Part shown: piece after piece, positions 58,706-64,000 of the stretch
How the letters are laid out: each line of letters opens with the position of its first letter
How positions within the stretch are numbered: position 1 is the stretch's first letter
Source: Mycolicibacterium arenosum
GTDB taxonomy: Bacteria; Actinomycetota; Actinomycetes; Mycobacteriales; Mycobacteriaceae
Reading direction: 5' to 3'
DNA length: 64,000 nt
Assembly: GCF_024320865.1 (NCBI RefSeq)
Contig: NZ_JANDBD010000009.1
Coordinates: forward strand, 102,607 to 166,606
Made by a program: the position numbers and the translations under genes
Notes under the pieces: generated by a model
What the model was told of the DNA's origin: nothing
Databases searched by the model: none
The model's input: the letters and a program-made list of their open reading frames with translations, nothing else

Positions 58706-59483
58706 GCAGCCAACCGATGTCGCGAAGGAACTCGCTTGTGTGTGCGATACGTCCGGTCAGGATCGCGGGATCGCCGGTGCACAGCGTGAGGGCCGTCTCC
58801 ACGATGAGTGAGATGTCCTCGGTGTCGGTCTTGGCGAGGTCCAGCGTGCCGGCTCCGGGCGTGGCGACCGGGTTCGAGGGCGCTGCGGCGTTCACCGCGA
58901 TACCGTCCGCGTACAGCTCGGCGGCCAGGCTCTTGGTCAGTCGGTTGAGCGCGGCCTTCGCCGTGCCGTAGACGCCGAATCCGGCGGAGCTGTCGAACTC
59001 GTCGAACGGCGGACCGCCCGGCAGGTCGCCGCCGACGGACGTCAGGTTCAGGATCCAACCGCGGCCACGCTCGCGCATGGCGGGAATCGCCAACTGGCTC
59101 AGATGAAGTGGGCCCACGACGTGCATCTCCAGCATGAGTTTGACCCGCTTCTCCGGGAATCCGTCGAGCGGCCTCAGGAACGTGACGGCCGCGTTGTTGA
59201 CCAGGATGTCCGGCGCGCCGACGGCCTCGACCACCTCCGCGAACAGCCGCTCCCGTTCCTCGCTGGACGACAGGTCGGCCTGCACGGCGATGGCCCGGCC
59301 CCCGGCCTCGACGATCTCGTCGAGGGTCTGGCTCAGCGAGCCCTCGTACCTGGCGTCGGGTTCCAGGGTGCGGGCGGTGAGCGCCACGGTCGCGCCCTCG
59401 GCGGCCAACCGCTGCGCGATCGCCTTGCCCAGCCCCCGGCTGCTTCCGGTGACCAGAGCCACCTTGCCGTCGCAGGCGCCCAT
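58698..59483 (-). CDS. Short-chain dehydrogenase/reductase
   Basis: SDR of 261 residues. Cofactor motif VALVTGSSRGLGKAIAQRLA and NNAAVTFL; catalytic residues in LNLTSVGGD (Ser) and GFGVYGTAKAALNRLTKSLA (Tyr and Lys). The C-terminus has a NPVATPGAG loop. Its start shares a base with the stop of the molybdopterin oxidoreductase gene (TGATG), and its stop overlaps the start of the phosphotransferase gene. This is a tight three-gene operon. The substrate is unknown. Confidence 0.9.
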   Translation of the reverse strand: MGACDGKVALVTGSSRGLGKAIAQRLAAEGATVALTARTLEPDARYEGSLSQTLDEIVEAGGRAIAVQADLSSSEERERLFAEVVEAVGAPDILVNNAAVTFLRPLDGFPEKRVKLMLEMHVVGPLHLSQLAIPAMRERGRGWILNLTSVGGDLPGGPPFDEFDSSAGFGVYGTAKAALNRLTKSLAAELYADGIAVNAAAPSNPVATPGAGTLDLAKTDTEDISLIVETALTLCTGDPAILTGRIAHTSEFLRDIGWLRD

Positions 59484-61687
59484 CAGTCGCGCACACCGGC
59501 CGTGACGGCAACGGGAATGTTGCTCTGCCGGGGCAACCCGGTGATCCGGTCGTACTCGATGTCGGTGGGGATCAGCCTTCCGATGTTGCTGCCCCGCTCG
59601 CGCACTTCGCCGTCCTCGCTGGGCAGGCCACCGAAGGCGTGGTGCATCGCGACGACGTCCGGCCGCAGTGAGTCGTCGGCCTCGACGACACTCGGAATGA
59701 AATCGTGCGGAGACCGGACGGTCACCAACTCGCCGGACTGAAGCCCGAGTTCGGCCATCGCATCCGGATGCATGTACACCGGGTTGTACGGCTTACCCCG
59801 ATGCAGCGCAGCCAGATTGGTGCCGGACGAGTTCATGTAGTTGTTGTGCCTGCGGGAGATCATGCGGAACGGGAAGTCGGGGTCGAGCACCTCCGACGCG
59901 TCCTCTTCGAGTACCTCGTCGAGCTCAGCGAGCAGGCCGGCATTGCCGACGTCGAGGCGGGCGGTGCAGTCCGCGTCGCGCTCCTCGACCACCTCGTGCA
60001 CGTCGTAGATCCTGCCGTGCGGATGCCGTCGCACCTCGTCGAACGGGATCCGCGACGTCGAGCACATCTGCGCGAAGAGCTCTTCGGTGGTGAGCTCGGT
60101 GGCGGCGTTCATCGGCAGCACGATCGGCGGGGACTCCATGAAGCGGCCTCCGCCACCGCCGAAGAAGTTGACGAACCACAACTCCAACCCCATCCGCTTG
60201 GCCAGGCCCAGGAAGAACAGCCACTCCTCGGTCAGGTCCGAGTCCGGCGGCGGCTCGAGAACGCGCTCGGTGTACTGCGCGTACGGCGCAGGGATGCCGG
60301 TGCCGCTGGTGTAGTACTTGATAAGCTCGCTGCCCATCGTCATCGCCGGCGTCTCCATCTGCATCATCGGGGCGATGACGTAGTCGGCGAGGCGCGAGGT
60401 GAGCGACATCTCGGTGTCGAGAGTGACGAGTAGCTCGAGCGACTCCAGAGCGCGCAGGGTCTTGCGCTGATCCGGCCACGCCGCCATCGGATTACCGCCG
60501 ATGCAGATCAGCGCCTTCACCTGCCCCTCGCCCTCGAGCAGGATCTCGTCGGCCAGCGCGGCGGTCGGCATCCCACACACCGCATCGGTGAGGCCGCGAA
60601 CGCGCAACTGCTCGCCGTAGCCCCAGCCCTCGTAGGGCGGGTGCGCCTGAGCTTTGGCCGTGTAGGCCGGCATCATCGCGTTGGGCCGCGTGACCGGTTC
60701 GCCCGCGCGCTGCCACCGGCCGCAGATCGTGGTGAGACACAGGCACAGGTACTCGAGCAGGCTGCCGTGCCGCGCGAAGTTGGCGCCGGTGCCCGCGTTG
60801 ACCATGCCGGGGCGGTCGCCGTGCGTCGCGAACAGCCTGGCCGCGTCGACGAACTCCTGCTGGATGAGATCGGCTCGGGCGGCCACGTACGCGGGCGTGA
60901 ACGGGGCCACCGCTCGCGCGAGTTCGTCGAAGCCGGCGACGTGCTCGGTGATGAACCGATCGTCGAACAGACCCTCGGTGATGACGAGGTTGATCATCCC
61001 GGCCAGGATCGCGACGTCCTGACCTGGCCGCGGCTGCAGGTGTATCGCCGCCTTGGCCGCGGTCTGCGAACGCCGCGGATCGATCACGATCAGCTTCATG
61101 CCGCGGGCGATCGCCGTGCGCAGCCCCTGCCCTGGATTCTGCCCTGGAATGCCGATCGCCTTGGACACCAACGGATTCGTGCCGACCAGCAGCCAGCTGT
61201 CAGCCTCGTGGAAGTTCACATCGCCACCGAGCCAGTGTCCGTGCGCAGCGAGGGCGATCTGCTTACCCGGCTGGTCGATCGTGTTGGCGGTGAAGAACAT
61301 CGGCGACTCGATGCCCCGCATGAACGCGTTGCCCATCAACGCCGACGCCGGGTAGGGCAGCCCGTTCGTTCCGAGGTACATCGCCACCGACCGCGGCCCG
61401 TGGGTGGCGATCAACTCCTGAAGCTTGGCGGCGATCTCGTCCATCGCCCGTTCCGCCTCGATGTCCGCGTAGCTGCCGTCCGGGGCGCGCTTCCGACTAC
61501 GCAGGAGCCGATGCGGATTGTTGTGGATCTCGGGCAACGCCCGGCCCTTGGCGCAGCTGTAACCCTGGAACATCGGGTTGTCGGGATCACCGGTGACCTT
61601 CGTCAGCTTGCCGTCGGTCACCGTCGCGATGACACCGCAGTGCGCCGAGCAGATGCGACAGATGCCCGGCTTCGTCGTGGTGGCCAT
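59483..61687 (-). CDS. Molybdopterin-dependent oxidoreductase (formate dehydrogenase/nitrate reductase-like)
   Basis: DMSO-reductase-family protein of 734 residues. The N-terminal [4Fe-4S] ligands are in GICRICSAHCGVI with the last Cys in GYSCAKGRALPE (Cx2Cx3C...C). The molybdopterin domains read LLVGTNPLVSKAIG, LIVIDPRRSQTA and INAGTGANFARHGS-like segments (MVNAGTGANFARH). The C-terminal molydopterin-binding cap contains FRMISRRHNNYMNSSGTNLA. The residue expected to bind molybdenum could not be fixed. There is no Tat signal, so it is cytoplasmic. Start: ATG at 61687, not the upstream in-frame codon. First gene of the operon with SDR and phosphotransferase; the electron acceptor is unknown. 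Confidence 0.87.
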   Translation of the reverse strand: MATTTKPGICRICSAHCGVIATVTDGKLTKVTGDPDNPMFQGYSCAKGRALPEIHNNPHRLLRSRKRAPDGSYADIEAERAMDEIAAKLQELIATHGPRSVAMYLGTNGLPYPASALMGNAFMRGIESPMFFTANTIDQPGKQIALAAHGHWLGGDVNFHEADSWLLVGTNPLVSKAIGIPGQNPGQGLRTAIARGMKLIVIDPRRSQTAAKAAIHLQPRPGQDVAILAGMINLVITEGLFDDRFITEHVAGFDELARAVAPFTPAYVAARADLIQQEFVDAARLFATHGDRPGMVNAGTGANFARHGSLLEYLCLCLTTICGRWQRAGEPVTRPNAMMPAYTAKAQAHPPYEGWGYGEQLRVRGLTDAVCGMPTAALADEILLEGEGQVKALICIGGNPMAAWPDQRKTLRALESLELLVTLDTEMSLTSRLADYVIAPMMQMETPAMTMGSELIKYYTSGTGIPAPYAQYTERVLEPPPDSDLTEEWLFFLGLAKRMGLELWFVNFFGGGGGRFMESPPIVLPMNAATELTTEELFAQMCSTSRIPFDEVRRHPHGRIYDVHEVVEERDADCTARLDVGNAGLLAELDEVLEEDASEVLDPDFPFRMISRRHNNYMNSSGTNLAALHRGKPYNPVYMHPDAMAELGLQSGELVTVRSPHDFIPSVVEADDSLRPDVVAMHHAFGGLPSEDGEVRERGSNIGRLIPTDIEYDRITGLPRQSNIPVAVTAGVRD

Positions 61688-61767
61688 ACCGTCGATGCTA
61701 AGCGGTCGCTCAGCACCGCGTCCTCTGATTCGGGAATACCTCCCGCCCCCGCCCCGCTGACCCAACC

Positions 61768-62190
61768 ATGTCCGAACCCATCGACTTCGATGCCATGAAC
61801 CGTCCCGTCATCGCCGAGTTCCGCCAGACCGGCGGTAAGGCGGGCGGAATATTCGAGGGCAAGCCCCTCGTCCTCGTCCACCACATCGGCGCCAAGTCGG
61901 GGACGGAGCGAATTGCGCCGCTGGTGCCCCTGCTCGACGACGGTCGCATCTACATCTTCGCCAGCAAGGGCGGCGCCGACACCAATCCGGACTGGTACCA
62001 CAACCTGGTCGCCAACCCGACCATCACGATCGAGTTCGGGACCGAGACCTACACCGCGAACGCCCGTCTTCTCAGCGGAGACGAGCGCGACACCGTGTAC
62101 GCCAAGCAGGTCGCCGTCGAGCCGCAGTTCGGCGAATACCAGAACAAGACGACTCGGGTGATCCCGGTCTTCGAGTTGCAGCGCCCCTAA
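61768..62190 (+). CDS. Deazaflavin (F420)-dependent nitroreductase/quinone reductase-family protein
   Basis: Protein of 140 residues of the Ddn/FDOR-A family. Marks are NRPVIAEFRQTGGKAGG, GKPLVLVHHIGAKSGTERIA (with the SGxxR segment that contacts F420), and GADTNPDWYHNLVANP. These proteins use reduced F420 to reduce quinones or nitro compounds at the membrane. Start: ATG at 61768, 80 bases from the divergent molybdopterin oxidoreductase. It overlaps the convergent ECF sigma gene by 4 bases. The substrate is unknown. Confidence 0.88.
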   Translation: MSEPIDFDAMNRPVIAEFRQTGGKAGGIFEGKPLVLVHHIGAKSGTERIAPLVPLLDDGRIYIFASKGGADTNPDWYHNLVANPTITIEFGTETYTANARLLSGDERDTVYAKQVAVEPQFGEYQNKTTRVIPVFELQRP

Positions 62191-63326
62191 CCGAACCGCA
62201 ACGTCGCGGCGCGGCGGATCAGGTGGTTGCGCTCCGCGACGTTCTGCGCCGCAGCGGCAGCCCGCGCGTAGAGGTCCGCGGCCAACGCGACGTCACCGGC
62301 CCGCTCGTGGAGGTAGGCCGCTGCGGCGGTGTGCCGCGGCAGTGTCGGATCGAGGTCGGCCAGCGCAGCGAGGCCCGCCCGAGGACCGTCGGCCTCACCC
62401 ACCGCGACCGCCCGATTGAGGCGCACCACCGGACTCCCGGTGAGGGCGACGAGTTCGTCGTACCACTCGACGATCTGCACCCAGTCGGTCTCGTCAGCGG
62501 TCTGGGCGTCGGCGTGCAGGGCGGCGATCGCGGCCTGAGCCTGATACTCCCCCAACCGATCCCGCGCCAGTGCAGCCTGCAGCACGTCAACCCCCTCGGC
62601 GATCAGCTCGCGTCGCCACAGCCCACGGACCTGCTCGGCGAGTGGCACCAGGCTGCCGTCGGCGCGGGTGCGGGCGGGCCTGCGCGCGTGGTGCAGGAGG
62701 AACAGCGCGAGCAGTCCGGCCACCTCCTCGTCGTCGGTCGACGCCGCGAGTTGGCGCGCCAGCCGGATCGCCTCGGCGGCGAGGTCGACGTCGCCGCTGT
62801 ATCCCTCGTTGAACACCAGGTAGAGCACCTTCAGCACGGTTCGCAGATCACCCGGACTGTCGAACCGAACATCGCCGACAGTGCGCTTGGCCCGGCTGAT
62901 CCGTTGCGCCATAGTCGATTCCGGCACTAGATACGCCTGTGCGATCTGCTTAGTCGTCAGCCCGCCGACCGCGCGCAGCGTCAACGCAACCGCCGATGTC
63001 GGCGTCAAACGCGGATGAGCGCAGAGGAAGTAGAGCGCCAACGTGTCATCGGTCGGCTGCACGGGTCCGGCCGGCGGCTCGTCGGCCACGCGGTCTTCGC
63101 GGTCCCGCCGGGACGCATCGGCTCGAGCCAGGTCCAGGAAACGCCGCCACGCCGCGGTGATCAGCCAGCCCTTGAGGTCGTCGACGTCGGACCAGACCCC
63201 CGGCTTCTCGACCGCGCGGAGCAACGCCTCCTGCACCGCGTCCTCCGCGGTGGCGAAATCCGCACCGCGGCGGACGAGGGCGGCCAATACGCCGGGGATC
63301 AGCTCCCGCAGCCGCGCTTCGTGCAC
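62187..63326 (-). CDS. ECF sigma factor with C-terminal extension (ECF42/DGPF-associated type)
   Basis: ECF-type sigma factor of 379 residues, about twice the normal length. Region 2 is in DFATAEDAVQEALLRAVEKP and LKGWLITAAWRRFLDLARAD; region 4 follows with TLRAVGGLTTKQIAQAYLVP. The C-terminal ~200 residues are helical repeats (LARDRLGEYQAQAAIAALHA; LNRAVAVGEADGPRAGLAAL) matching the DUF6596 extension of ECF42. In that group the sigma has no anti-sigma factor and is controlled through its extension and its DGPF partner. Start: GTG at 63326, one base shared with the DGPF-gene stop (TAGTG). Earlier in-frame codons are rejected. Confidence 0.9.
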   Translation of the reverse strand: MHEARLRELIPGVLAALVRRGADFATAEDAVQEALLRAVEKPGVWSDVDDLKGWLITAAWRRFLDLARADASRRDREDRVADEPPAGPVQPTDDTLALYFLCAHPRLTPTSAVALTLRAVGGLTTKQIAQAYLVPESTMAQRISRAKRTVGDVRFDSPGDLRTVLKVLYLVFNEGYSGDVDLAAEAIRLARQLAASTDDEEVAGLLALFLLHHARRPARTRADGSLVPLAEQVRGLWRRELIAEGVDVLQAALARDRLGEYQAQAAIAALHADAQTADETDWVQIVEWYDELVALTGSPVVRLNRAVAVGEADGPRAGLAALADLDPTLPRHTAAAAYLHERAGDVALAADLYARAAAAAQNVAERNHLIRRAATLRFG

Positions 63327-63733
63327 TACTCGGTGACGGTCGTCGGAGACCCCATGAAGGGACGCAGTTCGAGCCACTCGTGGATCGGACGTCCGCCCGC
63401 ACCGGGCGCCGCGGACAGCTCGCCCGCCAACTCGACGGCGCGTTCGTAGGAGTCGACGTCGACGATCATGAAGCCGGCGATGAGGTCCTTGGTCTCGGCG
63501 AACGGGCCGTCGGTGATCGCGGGCTCACCCTCGCCGCCGTACCGCACCCAGGCGCCCTCGTAGGCCAGCGCCTGGCTGGCGACGTACTCGCCGCTCTCCT
63601 TCAGACGGTCCGCGAAATCGTCCATGTACTTCATGTGGGCGTCGATCTCGGCGGGCGTCCACTGGTCCATCGGCACGTCGTTCACTGATGCGGGCGCGCC
63701 TCGGTAGTGCTTCAGGAACAGGTACTTCGCCAT
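63326..63733 (-). CDS. YCII-related DGPF-domain protein
   Basis: Protein of 135 residues of the YCII/DGPF family. It begins AKYLFLKHYRGAP and carries the name-giving motif AITDGPFAETKDLIAGFMIV, with late His-Glu residues in GGRPIHEWLEL. These proteins are partners of ECF42 sigma factors, coded upstream of them and probably part of their regulon or sensing system. Start: ATG at 63733 is preferred over upstream in-frame codons. It overlaps the sigma gene by one base. The biochemical role is not established. Confidence 0.88.
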   Translation of the reverse strand: MAKYLFLKHYRGAPASVNDVPMDQWTPAEIDAHMKYMDDFADRLKESGEYVASQALAYEGAWVRYGGEGEPAITDGPFAETKDLIAGFMIVDVDSYERAVELAGELSAAPGAGGRPIHEWLELRPFMGSPTTVTE

Positions 63734-63770
63734 CGGGTTCTCCCTTCGGTTCGCGACCCTAGTTGGTCGC

Positions 63771-64000
63771 TCACCCCTGGGACGGAGCCACTTCGAGGTT
63801 CTCGACATCGGCCGCAGGCGCGGGTTGGCGACCCGTGAGAAACGCCGCCGCCACCGCGACGACGGCGATCACCGCGGCGACGGTGAAGGCGGCGCGCACG
63901 CCGGCGAGATCGGGAGCGCCACCGGATGCCGAGGCGTTGGTCATCACGGTGATGAACAGCGCTGTTCCCGCCGCCCCCGCGACCTGCTGCAGCGTCGTGA
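63771..64000 (-). CDS. MFS exporter, C-terminal part only (start outside window)
   Basis: The last 75 codons of a minus-strand gene reach from the window edge to a TGA at 63771-63773. The visible part reads TTLQQVAGAAGTALFITVMT, then a membrane segment FTVAAVIAVVAVAAAFLTG and a short polar tail. The TLQQVAGAAGTAL helix is typical of EmrB/QacA-type drug:H+ antiporters with 14 membrane segments. Substrate and full length cannot be judged. It is 38 bases upstream of the DGPF-protein gene and on the same strand, so they might be linked. Confidence 0.8.
   Translation of the reverse strand, partial: TTLQQVAGAAGTALFITVMTNASASGGAPDLAGVRAAFTVAAVIAVVAVAAAFLTGRQPAPAADVENLEVAPSQG

Noticed and set aside
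1..64000. tRNA, rRNA, CRISPR arrays, insertion sequences, prophage genes
   Set aside because: Read through on both strands without finding cloverleaf-like blocks, regularly spaced repeats, transposases or phage structural genes; small RNAs cannot be excluded by eye.

Overview
This window is GC-rich actinobacterial chromosome, most likely from a rapidly growing mycobacterium (Mycolicibacterium-like). That placement rests on gene content rather than on any rRNA. It holds three cutinase-family secreted esterases, a DUF5313 membrane protein, two DUF222/HNH (13E12-type) proteins, deazaflavin- and PPOX-type oxidoreductases, many GTG starts and densely overlapping start/stop codons. I saw no tRNA, rRNA, CRISPR array, prophage or intact insertion sequence. 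No gap between genes exceeds about 245 bases.

Layout. 1-7.2 kb: a truncated cutinase, a metallophosphoesterase, an operon of a degenerate MenC-like enolase, an acyl-CoA carboxylase carboxyltransferase and an MFS transporter, then an opposing ECF sigma/cupin/ThuA-like operon. 7.3-12.7 kb: nitroreductase, LuxR-family ATPase regulator, DUF5313, an OhrR-type MarR regulator and a cutinase. 12.7-20.4 kb: a glycine-betaine module made of a dimethylglycine/sarcosine dehydrogenase-like flavoprotein, a Rieske oxygenase, an IclR regulator, L-serine dehydratase and a BCCT transporter. Paired copies of one 17-bp operator-like sequence precede the first gene and the transporter. 20.4-32.4 kb: an operon with a hydrolase broken by an in-frame TGA, a second metallophosphoesterase, a secreted esterase, a Nudix enzyme, a HelD-type helicase fused to a GNAT acetyltransferase, an HD protein, a Ski2-like helicase and two lipoproteins, the small one with a clear promoter and terminator.

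32.4-42.1 kb: TetR, DUF4262, DUF222/HNH, LysR with 2,2-dialkylglycine decarboxylase, a thiocyanate-hydrolase-like cluster (fused beta-alpha subunit, gamma subunit, accessory protein, TetR), a GH5-like glycosidase, and an ArsR/VOC pair with a perfect palindrome at its start. 42.1-47.4 kb: two SDRs, a membrane protein, and an ABC exporter/phospholipase D operon. 47.6-50.6 kb: three overlapping genes encode a PAS-GAF-SpoIIE phosphatase, a CarH-like B12-binding sensor without a DNA-binding domain, and a STAS anti-anti-sigma factor. This is a candidate cobalamin (possibly light) input into sigma-factor partner switching and is the most interesting system here.

50.6-64 kb: VOC protein, Nei-type DNA glycosylase, TetR with a divergent reductase/enoyl-CoA hydratase/acyl-CoA dehydrogenase operon, a second DUF222/HNH protein beside a decapitated secreted-protein remnant, a molybdopterin oxidoreductase/SDR/phosphotransferase operon, a deazaflavin-dependent oxidoreductase, an ECF sigma factor with its DGPF partner, and the tail of an MFS exporter.
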